From positions 2,824,501 to 2,888,500 of the forward strand of contig JAUTXW010001345.1 of NCBI GenBank assembly GCA_030620095.1: 64,000 nt of DNA. The letters run 5' to 3'. Shown here one piece after another: positions 32,796-44,570 of the stretch (positions are counted from its first letter, which is position 1; every line of letters begins with the position of its first letter). The stretch comes from Kuschelorhynchus macadamiae (taxonomy: Eukaryota; Arthropoda; Insecta; Coleoptera; Curculionidae). Under the pieces are notes generated by a model. The model was not told the origin of the DNA. It did not search any database and saw only the letters and a list, made by a program, of their open reading frames with translations. Position numbers and translations under genes: made by a program.

Positions 32796-35700
32796 TCTGT
32801 CAGAACATAGTAGTAAAATTCAGTAAAATAAATCTTCGCTTGACACTTTTTCATTTTTTTGGTATTAAATCATTTGTGATATCTAAGTCATTTTAATCTA
32901 ATTTATAATTATAAACACACTTTTATACTATATTCAGTCTTATATTTAACATTGTTACCTAAGTTACAGAAATAATGCTAGTTTCAGAAATTTCTTGTCA
33001 TAACTAGCCGGAAGCAAAAGTACAAAATTAGAACCTTATGTGAACTTACTTTATTTTTGATAGAGCCAATGTAATATACTTTCATATTGTCCTGTATTAT
33101 CATATAATTACTGTTTTATATATAAAATTCACTTTAAGATATTCCAATTAATAGCAATTAACATTTTTAATACGCTGTGACTCGAAGACTGGGTCAACAA
33201 TCATATAAGACAAACAAATGCAGGTAAAATCTAAGTGACATATGTTTCTGATAAGATAATCTAATAGAACATTCAAAAATCTAACTGTATATAGTTTTCT
33301 TGCGTTAATATTCTAAGATTCCATTTGTTTATATCAGTTAGTCCAGAAGAATTTTGTTGTTTACATATCAAATAGCATATCACATTTTTTTGGAAATTTC
33401 ACAAGTACGTAAATTTAAACACAAATGTTTTTTAATAACTTGGTTCACTATTTTGCATTAATTTTGAGGTGAATTTGTTCATTAAAACATATTTTGAAAT
33501 CTATAAAGATTTGCTTTGTTATTGTTTTTCAGTTGTCAGATTTTTATACGGGGTTATGATAGGTCAGTTCAAAACCACGTGCTTTCAATCGATAGAATAA
33601 TGCAGTCGAAATAAGCATAGAAGTGGAAGTATTGTCTCTCTCTTTTTCTTTCTTATTATAAGTCCTTGATTTGACGTATCGGCGAGCCAATATTACTAAT
33701 TTAGATGGTTATTCTTTGGTTGGACAAAATACAGGGTAGTTTAGATTAGTTGAGGAGTAATAATATATTTTCATCTCTTTCCGATACTCATGGATATAAA
33801 GGCTATTTTTGTTATGAACCGAACTGGAATATGACAATTTAATATTTAGTTTAGGGGATTTATTGTACCAACATTATTTTGTTGATACTGAGAAAAGTTG
33901 TTTTTTTCAAATAATGTTTTGGAATGTAGAAAAGGATATGTAGATTTACCGTATTTAGTAATATTGTGTGATGGAAGCCATTTTGTGTACGTGAGAAGGG
34001 TTAAAGAAAAGATTTTTCTTTTTAGCACAAAGTCTCATAAACGACGGAAGTGTCGGATGTTCTGATTTTTTTTTATTGTTAACTAAATTCCATCCCAAAT
34101 GGGAGATTAGAAGGATCCGATTTGACGAAGTAAAGATGAATATTTTGGTTTAGTAAATTTTGGGTTTCAACTTTACGGCCTACATTAATTAATTACTTCA
34201 ACGTGCCACTAAGCAATTTTTTTAGGTACCCTCGTAGCTACAATGAGGTAAGAATTTTGTATTACATTCTCGTATATATTGTGTGCTGTTTTGCCTGTCT
34301 GAAATTATATTCCAAATTTTGTTGTAGAGATTTTTCTACATGGGGCAATTCTTGTTTCAGGATTTTTGTATAAGGTTAAACCTTTGAAGTTCATTTGGGA
34401 TTATTTTGGAACTTTAAAGGCAAACCATTAGCAAGGTTTTGGTATGGTTTCCTAACTGCTAGTTATTTATGGAATTTGGAACTTTTCTTTTGATAGAATA
34501 GACATGATGTCTTGGATACGGTCTACGTAACGGAGCTGTAGGACATAGTGATAGTGATCACTGAGGAACACTTGGATGTTACCTGCCTTACCACCATTTA
34601 CAGTCTACACTAGTCACTAGAGTATTCAGATAAGTAGTATAATATTTGGAAACTTAACATATAGATTGTACTTTTCTTAGGATTATTATTTGTTCTGCAA
34701 GGGTCATACCCTACCTAGTGTTATTCACATCAACCAGTTTAACGTTTACTTTTGACCAACTCATTTCTTTGGTACTCGGAAGGAACAAATATAGTCTTAA
34801 ATATGTACTTCACATATTACTATTTCTGTTAATTAAACTGTTTATGCGTATTAATTTAATTACTGGTGTCACCTTGTCTAGTATATAGCATACTGTGCAG
34901 AATTTCTGTAAGGTGAAACGCAGCCGGCTTCGTAGCGCTACCTAATTAATGCAGTTTTATTGGTAATATCTAAGGCATTCAAATCTGTGTAATAGACATT
35001 TTTTATAGATATTTATTGTGCTGCCATTCAGCACCTGGCTAATCTAATTTTTTTTTAATACCTAACCCTAAGCATTATCGTTTGTAACATAATTATTTGT
35101 TTTAACTAAACTTTAAACTTCAATCATTTAAGGGGGGGAAAGAAACTTATTGGGATTCTAAACTGATTATTTGAACTAATTCTTGTTTATATTGTGTAAT
35201 CCAAATGTTATTAATCTGGAGTGGTATAGATAAAGAATAAGCTTCTGGGTTTTGTATTTACGTACCCCAAATCAAACAATTTAGTTGGGATTTCAGTTAG
35301 TGTAACTTTACAATAAATTTAAACTCTTGTTAGGGAAAACTTAATTCCTTTACTTCTTGTTGCCATGCTATTAAGCTCCCTGGTGGATGGAATTGAGTTA
35401 ACAAACATTTTTTTTGTTCAGTACATTTTTTTTCTTGGGGATAAGTCCCTGAATATATTGTGAATTAAACAATAAAAGTCATTTGTTTCCAACGTGTTGG
35501 TTTTCAGTTGATCAAGATAAGTCTTTACCTATTGATAGTGGTTAGATTCAATGCAACTACTCTTTTTCCAAGTTTTATTTAATTTAAATTAAAACTTGGT
35601 GGCGCTCAACTTAAATATTACACCTAAAGTAAGAGATTGTGATATGAAAGTATAGGTAGAGTAACGAGAAAGAAGAATCCGAACCTACCCGACTAGAGCT

Positions 35701-35915
35701 AGCAATAGTCATCATTAAGAGATATTATTGGGTCGATATTAGGTGAGTGTATTGCATCTGGTGACTAACATATCTTAGTTATTTACCGCCTTCCATCATA
35801 TTGGTTAACCATAACATTTCAATTGGGCATCCTTTAAAGGTAGAAATGTTAGAGGTTGTTTGGGGGTGGGTAATGTTTGTATGTTGTATTTTCTAAGAAT
35901 TCTTTCGATTCTGTT
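32796..35915. other. Long stretch with no supported gene
   Basis: About 3.1 kb of AT-rich sequence on both strands with only short frames (for example 33846-34028 minus). A small palindrome, CCAAGTTTTA..TAAAACTTGG, lies at 35568-35600. Nothing repeated elsewhere in the window was noticed. This is the longest piece that could be host non-coding DNA. Confidence 0.45.
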
Positions 35916-36150
35916 CTGACAAATTTAAAATCACAAAAAATCAAGCGGAATTAGTGCAACAACAGCAACATCTGGAAAACATAAATAATTACCAACGGCC
36001 GCTAACACTTCAGTCTTTATTCGGACGCGAAGGAAAGCTTCGAAAATGCCAAATGTGATTTTGGCGAAAGGTCAGCAAAATTGTTCTTTTCAGAACGACT
36101 GTAGTAAACGGAATTAAACCCGGAATGAAAAAGCATCGTATTTTTCTATC
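35916..36150 (+). mobile_element. Family-2 PLE 3' end
   Basis: Plus-strand copy of the family-2 end. The coding tail (KFKITKNQAELVQQQQHLEN) starts at 35920. It is followed by the terminus with TTCGAAAATGCCAAATGTGA and TTTTGGCGAAAGGTCAGC near 36037-36075, a degenerate hammerhead-like motif in which GAAACGTC has become GAAAGGTC. It is in opposite orientation to the 32.1-32.8 kb copy. Confidence 0.75.
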
Positions 36151-36198
36151 CGTGAAGGTCTAAGAATCAACACACATATGAATTCGTAACAACTTAAC

Positions 36199-36371
36199 GA
36201 CGACCAAATAAAATATTTAAAAAATCAACATACAGTTTTTTTTATCCATTTGACTTCAAAATAAGTATAACTTGTTATACTTATATCACATTTAATTTTT
36301 CTAAAAATTTTGAAGTCAAATGGATAAAAAAAATTATATGTTGATTTTTTAAACATTTTATTTGGTCGTCG
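36199..36371. repeat. 65-bp-arm hairpin with nested palindrome
   Basis: Arms 36199-36262 and 36307-36371 pair over about 65 bp with three mismatches, from CGACGACCAAATAAAAT to GACTTCAAAAT. The 44-bp loop contains a second perfect inverted repeat, AAGTATAACTTGTTATACTT (36263-36282). Sequence of the outer arms belongs to the interspersed modular repeat that follows. Confidence 0.9.
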
Positions 36372-36800
36372 TTTTGTTCTGCCATTTTGAATTCATACCA
36401 TAATTTTACTAGTTTATCTCTATATCACACTTAATGCTTACAAAAAATTTAACTTATTCTAATAAGCAGTTTTTTAAATATTTTTTTAAGCCGCCATCTT
36501 GGATTCATACCAAAATGTTACCGGTTCATTTTAATATAACACTTCATTTTTGTGCCAAATTTAAGGTAATTTGGATAATCAGCTTTTGGTGATGATTATA
36601 CCAGGCCGCCATTTTGTTCAACCATAATGGATATTTACCAAAATATTACCTTCGAGGATTTCCCCATAGTACCCTGAACTTTTGAGTAAAATTTTAAGCC
36701 AATAGGGTAGAACGCTAAAACTTGACGCTATCTAAAACCTTGGACTAAAATTGTTTTCACGATTTCAAACATTTTATTTGGTCGCCATTTTATTCCTCCA
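36372..36800 (+). repeat. Interspersed modular repeat, copy e (three modules)
   Basis: Three successive modules start at about 36365 (GTTTTGTTCTGCCATTTTG), 36485 (GCCGCCATCTTGGATTCATACC) and 36604 (GCCGCCATTTTGTTCAACC), roughly 120 bp apart. Each carries TACCA.AATNTTACC.GTT and a CCATATNACACTT-like stretch. A further partial module begins at 36783. Confidence 0.75.
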
Positions 36801-39800
36801 TCTTGAACTGGTTCCGAGTCCGTTTGTCTGTATTACACTAAATTCTTGTACAAAAATTGGATTCAAACTAATAAGTTGTTTTGTTAGCTGATTTTTTTTA
36901 ACACTTTCTAGCTCTTGTATTTTCCTCTGTATATGTATAGTCGGTTATATAGCTAATCCTCCTCGGCAGCCTTTTTGATGAAATGATATTTCAAGGTGAC
37001 AACTCCCCAACTCCTAATTAAATAGCTTGCTGCTAGGCAGGGTCAATAATTAGAAGCAGACAGTGATGACAGGTGATTTATAGTAGGCCAAGAATAAGAG
37101 AATGAACTAAAATATTCCCTTACAATTTTTTTTATCGTAATAGTATATCCAAGTTAAATTCAAATATATATTTTAAGGATGTCGACGTAATCAGGGATTC
37201 TTCGCAGGTCTTGTTACATCAATCTTAGATATGTTTTATCGGGTAAATGAAATCATTCAGCAAATGTTTCACAGAAATTTTATTAATTCAAATTTTGGAC
37301 ATCATACCCAAGTAGCACATATAAGCATATATGGGATAAAATGCTGTGATATTGGCTAATATCTCTGGCCCATTAGCTAAAATTGCTAGCCAAAAATAAC
37401 AGATCTATTACAGTATAAAGACGGAAATATGGCTCAAATGGCGAATAATAATTTGGCCATAATGGGGTAAAAATGGCCAACTGGCAATTATACGACCTTC
37501 CCTTTTGATTTTGTTGTTGGATTTATTAGCTACTTTTTGACTTTAAAATCGATCTGACTTGTTTTTTAGCCGAAATTTGAGTAATTTTTTTTTCGAAATT
37601 TGGATAAAGAATTCCTCATTTTTGCTTTCTCTTAATTTATATGATAAATCATCAATTATTTCAAATTATGCAGAAATAGTATTAACAGAGCCAATCAGTA
37701 TAAGAATTTATGAGCCAAGGGGAAATACAAAGATAACAAATCATGGTTTCGTAGAAATATACTATGACTTATTGTGTAAAATATTTTAAGAAGTTTGACG
37801 GTTGGTAGGGATAAAAAACACTTGCTCACGAACTTTTACTGTCAGAATAATCTAAGATAGGCATGTAAAACATGCCTATCCTCATTTATCAAATGGCAAT
37901 AATTTTCAAATGTAGCAACATTTACTAAAATTTTATCAATGAAAATACCCACTTGGTTTGCCTTTAGTACTCGCTAAAAAATGGCTAATTTAAGACCCAA
38001 GTGCCAGCGTAAAAAAATTAAAAGACGATTATCCCAAGTAGGCGTTTTCTTTTTCTATAATATGTGGTGGAATATTTAAACTTTTTTTTTGACATTTTGT
38101 ATGTTAAATAATTTATATTTCGTTTTCCTAAATAAAGCTTTAGTTTCGTTTAAGTATAGTTTTATGGGTTATAAACGTAAATTTGAAAAAGTGGCATTGT
38201 TTGGCAATATTATAGCAAAATAAGCGAAATAAAACTATCCAATTTTAGTTTAATTTTGAAACAAAAATATGATAATAAAAACCATATTTTTTCCTCTCAA
38301 TTTTTGTTGTCTTAAAAAGTCGTAACCTGGCATACTTATATAAAGATATTTTTTGGCCATGTAATTATGCTATAGCGTATCTACATTAAAAATTGCTACT
38401 TTTAGAGCCACAAAATCTAATTTGAAGCGAGCTTTCATCACTAGAAAACAAACCAGGAATCATTTGACAAATCTCTTGTTTTTGTGTGTCTTTTATGGCA
38501 ACTGTTAGGCAAAAGAGCTCATCGGCTAATTTGCCAATGAAACCAGTGTATTCCACATTGAAGCAAAGTTTGATTTTCTTCTTATGTCATTCTATTCCAT
38601 ACAATAACCAACTTTGAAAGGCATGAACCTTCTGAATATAGCAGAGATACGGTCAGGTTCTGATTGAAATTTTCCAAAATTTTGATGAATAAAAATAGAC
38701 TTTTGAACAGGATGGTCCCTCTGTTCTCTTGTCCAAGCAAGAAGTTTCCTGAGCTAGTTATCAAGAATTTTTTGAGATTGTCAAGGTAGAGAAAGGAAAG
38801 TGGGAACGAACAGCTTCGTAAACGCGGCTTCTTTTATTATGATTGCAAGCAGTTAAATCGTGAACATATAGTTGATTTGTTTCAGACTTTTAAAGTTTGT
38901 CTTGACTGAAACTATTTACATTTCAGAGTTGAAAAAAGCTATTGGATTGCATGTTATTCACAAAGTTCATAAATATTTAAGATATTCCTTGACATTTATC
39001 AGCAATAATAAATCTCTGTTAAGTGTCAGTGAAAGTGAAACACGTATTTTATGCCCACAGACATCAGGAAAACTTCAAAAAAAATGTTTTACTTATTATA
39101 TCAATTATAACAGCAGTTTATTTGTTAACTTAATTGAGTTTGGAAACCCTGAGGAAGCTATCGTTTAATACAAGCCTAAATATTTTGAAAGCACTTTCGT
39201 AATTGAAAATAAATAATCTATGAGGTACGGGTTCTTTGTATTTAAGCACAAACAATAATCAAAAGCTGTAGATTAAAGAAAGATGAGACATCGAGCCGTC
39301 AAAAAAGCGGAATAGTTTACGTTAGAACATAGAACTTTTTAAACCTGTGGCAGAACGAAACAAATAAACAGCCGACACAGCGGTCCGTTGATTTATACGA
39401 AAAATGACCAGAACGTGTTTTTGTTTTCGGTTGGCCACATGTGACGGTTCTTTTATAAAACGTTTTGGGCGACGGTTTTCAAAAACAATCTCAGAGAGTT
39501 TTGGAACGAGATATTTTCTTTGTGAGTTTCAAATTACGTAAATTCGAAAGAGAAATTATACACATAAAGGCAAGACAGGTAAATTTTATACTTTGTACCA
39601 TGTTCTAAACTAATTTAGCTCTATATGGCATAGACATATCTTTTGTGAAAATTGCAGCCATTCAGCAGCACTATGCATAAATGATTTTGAGAAGACTTGC
39701 ATTTTGTATTAGAGTGGAGCAGTTTTGTAAAATCTAGTTATTAAAATAAACTGTACAAGGCATCATGAAAGATTAATGCAAATGTTGTAATTAGTGTTTT

Positions 39801-40765
39801 TAAATTTATATTTAAAACATTTTTTGGGTAAATTATAAATTAAAAATTGCAAAATAGATATTTTTTTATTTTTACATTTACATCCATAACAAGTTCTAAT
39901 TATTATATTAACATTATTTGTTTCCAACAAATTATCTACTAGTTTAATAACAGTTAATAACAGAACTTGAGGAAAAAAATATTTGTACGTAAATTGGCTA
40001 AGAGAAACCGCTATAAATTATTTTCAAGTTCGCAAGTTGGCCGCTAGGGGGAGTAACAGCAACACAGAAGTGTAAATGTCAAATTTCTCTTAAATTTCTC
40101 TAATTGCGGTATGTTGAAAATATAAGAATTGTATTCTTAAACCAATTACGCACTTTTTGGCTTCAGCCATTTTTTCTATTTTCAAAAGTAAAGATTTACT
40201 TTCAATAGATATCTCTGTTTTGGATGAACCGATTTTACACAACTGGGTGATAAAAAAAGTGCTTTTTTTGCTCTACTCGCGGAGCTATAAACTGCATCGT
40301 AATCATTTTATTAATGGTCACTAGATGGCGTTGTTTCGGAATTCTCCAAATAATGCTGATTTTTAAAAAAAAATCAAATGGTACGCTATGACTTTTATAT
40401 CATAGTTTATTTGAAAGTTATAAAGGACATTGAATAGTAAAATAAACAATCCAGGTCCGCATTTACATTAAGAAATGATGATGATGATGGTATCTCGAAT
40501 CCGAAACGTCGAATTGGAAAATCAACCTTGCCTTTTTCTACAGGAGAAAAAGTGACAAAGCGAAAATTATTTTATCTCTCAATTCAGTTAATCCTAAAAT
40601 TTTAGGAAAACCCAAAAACTTCTAATCTTTCATTACTGTAAAACATAAAAAAGGAACAAAACAAAAAATACTCAGTCTCATAATCACATAAGCTTTGCAA
40701 TAAAATAGCTAAAGGTAGGGCAGGACTCGGTTTGGGCTAAAAGATTTAAGTTCTACCTTGCTTTA
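36801..40765. other. Long stretch with no supported gene
   Basis: About 4 kb of AT-rich sequence. Unassigned frames occur at 37559-37789 (76 codons) and 38872-39168 (98 codons, starting MICFRLLKFVLTETIYISEL); neither is recognised. A perfect 10-bp hairpin, GATAGGCATG/CATGCCTATC with loop TAAAA, lies at 37856-37880. A less AT-rich patch with TTTTATAAAACG sits at 39330-39540 and may be regulatory, without proof. Confidence 0.4.
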
Positions 40766-40769
40766 GTGA

Positions 40770-41082
40770 AACAACAAAAAAACACGACGAAATGAACTAG
40801 CAATAAACTAACAACAAATATATTTAAAATTACTGAAAACTACTTAATGTAAAAAGATTTAGTATAGGCGACTCAACCAATTAGAAGAAACGATATGGTG
40901 AACCGTATTAGAAATGTTATCCAAAGTTTCTCTACAGCAGACGTGGAGACTGCAGATCGAACTTTGTATTGACAATGACGGCCAGCATTTTTAGCATTTG
41001 CGAAAGTAGTTTTCAGTCATTTTAAATATATTTGTAGTTAGTTTATTGTTAGTTGTTAGTTTATTTCGTTGTTTCACTGTCA
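40770..41082. repeat. Inverted repeat with ~75-bp arms
   Basis: 40770-40848 (GCAATAAACTAACAACAAATATATTTAAAAT, ACTGAAAACTACTT) returns inverted at 41003-41082 at about 85 percent identity. About 155 bp lie between. MITE-like form. Confidence 0.7.
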
Positions 41083-41089
41083 TGTGGGT

Positions 41090-41250
41090 CATGTGAGGAA
41101 GAACTGGTAACAATTTGGTATAAATCCAATTAGGCGGAACAAAATGGCGACTAATATATTTTTTAAAAATCGGTAGAAGAAACTGCTCATTGAATTTCCT
41201 ACAAAAATTAAGTGTGATATGGAAATGCACTGGTAAAATTTTAATATTAA
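41090..41250 (-). repeat. Interspersed modular repeat, copy f
   Basis: On the minus strand: TTTCCATATCACACTTAATTTTTG, then AGTCGCCATTTTGTTCCGCC and TTATACCAAATTGTTACC. One to two modules, ending near the TA tract. Confidence 0.65.
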
Positions 41251-41288
41251 TTAAATATAGAGGAACAAAAGAAAAGAACCCGCTTATC

Positions 41289-41428
<140 letters not shown>

Positions 41429-41984
41429 AAATTTTGATGCAAATCGAAAATTGCGGATCAAAATAGTAAAATTGTGTCAGCCATTTAGCTCTACCCAAAA
41501 CTTCCCTCTCTTGATAAAGAAACCTTTATCAAGATAAGTAGAAGATAACAGCTATATGTACAGGTATAGGTGTGTTATAGAATTTGTTACGTAAAATGCA
41601 ATGACGTAGTTAGTTTTTTCTAGCGGCCTCAAATATTGAGTTAGAGTATCATTTGCCTTTTTTGTATAATAATTTTCTCGAAATATGGATTGACGCTCAT
41701 GAAGATACGATAACGATAACCAGATCTTTCTGCTTTAGATTTATTTTTATGGGTTTTTACAAAATAAGATTTCGCCGCCATCGTTCTATAAAAGAACTTC
41801 GTGAAGCTACACATTTAGCTTTTCAGTTTTTGCAAAGTCCTTCAATATTTATTCTAAATGCGTTAAAAAAAATGGTAAATTTCCTTTATCCGGAACTTCT
41901 CTCGTTATGAATCTTTCCTTATGGTAGGAGTCGTAAAGTGTGACCCAATTTAGTTCAGTACATAGTCATTTAGTAACACATATA

Positions 41985-42311
41985 TGCTGACTTTTAAAAC
42001 ATTTTCATTCGGCGCCATTTTATTAGATCAAGCATATGATCGTATGCCACGCTTTATTTTTGGGCATAAATTAAAATAAATTCAATAAGTAGTTTTTGTA
42101 TTAACGCACATCGCCATTTTGTTTATTTTGAATACTTACCGGTTTATCCCCATATTACATTTAGTTGCTCTGCAAAATTTAAAGTCAATTGAATAAGTTT
42201 TTTTACGTTGATTTTTTAAAAAAATTATTTGGCTGCCGATTGGTTCCGTTATCTTGAATTCGTACCACAACTGTACCAGTTTATCTCTATATTCCACTTA
42301 ATGCTTCCACA
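41985..42311 (+). repeat. Interspersed modular repeat, copy g, left of PLE-3
   Basis: Modules start at about 42012 (GGCGCCATTTTATTAG), 42110 (CATCGCCATTTTG) and 42230 (GGCTGCCGATTGGTTCCG). The last reads TATATTCCACTTAATGCTTCC and is then cut by the start of PLE-3. Confidence 0.7.
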
Positions 42312-43114
42312 GGTTAGTTATTAGAAATAACGATAAATTAGAATTTGATCTTTATAGGAAATTTACTTTTACTGATAGATATATAACATCCGACTCATTT
42401 CATTGCCGTCAACACAAAATGGCAGCATTTCATTTCTTAACTCACAGGTTAGTCAATTTTCCATTTAGTAAAGAACGTTTTAACAATGAAATGAATCGAA
42501 CTAAAAATATAGCTAAAAATAATGGATATAATGATAATTTTGTACATAAATTACTAAATAGACATAAGCATAAGAAAATGTTAAAAGGTGCCACTACTCT
42601 TCAAGCACCTGAGGCTCCCAATAAGTTCATAGTAATCCCATATGATCCCAGATATACGAGAGGTCTAGAAAAAGTATTTTACGTAGGTTTTAGAGTAGTC
42701 TACAAAACGAAGAACAGTTTGAAAAATCTCCTTGGAAACCCTAAATACAAAGTCGACTTGAAGGAGAGTAGTGGCATCTATGAAATTAGCTGTAATGACT
42801 GCGATCTAAAATATGTTGGGCAAACTAAACGCTTTATAAACATTCGTTTTAAAGAACACATGGCACATTTAAGATACGGAACAACAGAAAAGTCAAGCGT
42901 TGCCCAACATGCTTTAGAAAACAATCACCAAATAGGAATAAATAATGTTAAGTTGATTAAAAATATATCTAATAATAGATTATTGGTAGCATTTGAGAGT
43001 ACAGAAATAGTTAAATGTAGTAAGAAAGCACTAAATAAAGACAGAGGGCCTATTCCCTATAATCCCCTCTATTGTTTACTTGACAACGGCGCAGTCGGGC
43101 GCAACCAAGTGTGA
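42312..43114 (+). pseudogene. PLE-3 RT C-terminus and GIY-YIG endonuclease
   Basis: Open from about 42312 (LVIRNNDKLEFDLYRKF) to the stop at 43112-43114. The first Met (42419, MAAFHFLTHRLVNF) is internal to the original protein. Residues 1-90 of that frame are the RT C-terminal extension (NEMNRTKNIAKNNGYNDNF, RHKHKKMLKG). Then come LLGNPKYKVDLKESSGIYEI and NDCDLKYVGQTKRFINIRFK, the complete GIY-YIG signature with its conserved Arg and EH, and SSVAQHALENNHQIG near residue 180. The family function is a target-site endonuclease fused to an RT. No stop or frameshift is visible over 267 codons, so the nuclease part may be young or still foldable, but the RT core (YVDD) is missing. Confidence 0.85.
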
Positions 43115-43149
43115 CCACATTTACGTAGAATTGGTCTCGGTTAGGATAA

Positions 43150-43218
43150 GTTACTTTAGTTTTTATCATCTGCTGATGATGCTAACTTGGTTAGCGAAAC
43201 GCGCGTCCAGAACGTAAC
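43150..43218 (+). ncRNA. Hammerhead ribozyme in PLE-3 terminus
   Basis: CTGATGA (43173-43179), extra T (43180), helix II GCTAAC/GTTAGC around a TTG loop, GAAA (43196-43199), minimal helix III C-GCGC-G, GTC (43205-43207) with predicted cleavage after C43207. Stem I is CTG/CAG plus GTTAC (43150-43154) with GTAAC (43214-43218). The core equals that of 4156-4224 apart from the helix II loop, so two independent copies keep every catalytic box. Such ribozymes process PLE transcripts into monomers. Confidence 0.75.
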
Positions 43219-43254
43219 AAGTTGTGGTCTAGTGTGGTTAGAACTCTTGCATTT

Positions 43255-43785
43255 TGAACGAAAATTTGAAGTCAATCGGGTAAGTAGTTTTTCAGCTATG
43301 CGGTGAACTGACAGACAGACAAACCGACAGACTGACAGACGGAATTGATAAAACATATTTTTTTTTGCATCTAGGGACCTTAAAACGTGAAGATGTGTAA
43401 AACCGCCATTTTCGATTCGTTCCAAAAGTTTATCAGCTGATTCCTACATAATACTTGATTTGTATGCAAAATTTAAGTTTAATTATTAAGTAGTTTTTTA
43501 CTAATGATTTTTTTAGCATTTGACTAGGCCGCCTTACTGTTTTGCCATGTTGAATTTTTACCAAAATGTTACCAGGTCATCCCCATATGACCTAATTTTT
43601 TATCAAAATTTGAAGTTAATCGGATAAGTGGTTTATTACATATGCCGCGAATAGACCGACCGACGGAATTGACAAAACATGGTTTTCGGCATATAGGGAC
43701 CCTGAAACGTGAAGATCTGAAAAAATCTCGGATGGTGATTCTTTTACGATTACAATACTTCCCTTTTACGAGGAGAATAAAAATT
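43255..43785 (+). repeat. Interspersed modular repeat, copy h, right of PLE-3
   Basis: Contains AACGAAAATTTGAAGTCAATC, AGCTATGCGGTGAACTGACAGACAGAC, GCATCTAGGGACCTTAAAACGTGAAG and a new module at 43400 (CCGCCATTTTCGATTCG). A second full pass ends ATATAGGGACCCTGAAACGTG, ..TCTCGGATGGTGATTC, CTTCCCTTTTACGAGG. The ending CTTCCC..GGGAAG (intact in the copy at 13398) could fold into a short hairpin. Confidence 0.75.
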
Positions 43786-43820
43786 ACAAAATTGTGTGAA
43801 TATGTTACTAGAAAAAACGG

Positions 43821-43855
43821 CTACCATTGTGAATAGAAACTATTCACAATGGTAG
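43821..43855. repeat. Perfect 16-bp hairpin
   Basis: CTACCATTGTGAATAG, loop AAA, CTATTCACAATGGTAG. All 16 pairs match. It lies just after the modular repeat and no T-run follows, so it is not an obvious terminator. Confidence 0.95.
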
Positions 43856-44110
43856 TAGTATAGTTCGAATAAGTTGATTTTTTAAATATTCAGTATTATA
43901 ACCAGGGCCAACTTGTAAAATTTTTATAATTTTTTAATCATTTAAAATAAATATTTAGTGTTATATATTTTTGAAAAGCGTAAAAGGATGTGCTTTTAGC
44001 TGTTTAAAATATACAGGGCTTCTATGAAAAAAAAATACAAGTTTAGCTTTTAACTCAGTATTTGAGGCCCATATAAAAAACTAACTACGCCAGTACATTC
44101 TACGTAAAAA

Positions 44111-44570
44111 AACTCTATAATAATCCATTTTTTACTTTCTCATTAGGATGTATTATAAGATACGAAGGGTGCCTTCCACCTTGTACATATTACTCAGTGG
44201 CGTAGCTACACCACCGCCAGCAACCGCAATGTGGGGGGGGGGGCTCTTATGCTAGGGGTCAGGCGATAAAATGTAATGAAGTTTAAGAAAAACTTATGAT
44301 CTCTTTTTATTTATAAACCGTCTATTATTTTCCCCGCTACGTGCATATAGAGAGCCTTTTGTTGAGTACTACTGGAGGGCCCAAAATGAGTAGTAGTACC
44401 ACTGACATTACTAAATGATTATTCACGATACTAACCTAGATATTATTACTTTAGGATCTATGATCAAAAGAAGGCTTCATAACAAGAAAAATTCCTGGTA
44501 ACACCAATTTACCGATTTTTATAAAAATACATAATTTAAAAAATTCTTTGTAAAAGTGTTTTAGTTTATT
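44111..44570. other. Spacer with poly-G run
   Basis: CAGTGGCGTAGCTACACC at 44195 looks like a common transposon-end sequence, and a run of ten G follows at about 44233. No partner end was found. Confidence 0.4.

Larger units (their letters stand above)
42312..43255 (+). mobile_element. PLE-3: best-preserved family-1 Penelope-like element
   Basis: 5'-truncated element: RT-linker and GIY-YIG coding sequence, a ~170-bp terminus with a hammerhead ribozyme, and a last shared base near GTTAGAACTCTTGCATTTTGA. It is inserted in an interspersed modular repeat: on the right the sequence resumes with AACGAAAATTTGAAGTCAATCGGG, the block expected after CACTTAATGCTT on the left. Confidence 0.85.
41588..44110. 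repeat. Composite region bounded by ~55-bp inverted repeats
   Basis: GACGTAGTTAGTTTTTT followed by GGCCTCAAATATTGAGTTA at 41602-41648 returns inverted at 44058-44105. Between them lie interspersed modular repeat sequence and PLE-3. The outer repeats may be the termini of an old DNA transposon that was later invaded. Confidence 0.55.

Noticed and set aside
38872..39168. 98-codon plus frame
   Set aside because: No recognisable motif and composition like other chance frames in this AT-rich DNA.
44195..44245. CAGTGGCGTAGCTACACC as the start of another hAT element
   Set aside because: No inverted partner and no 8-bp flanking duplication were found.
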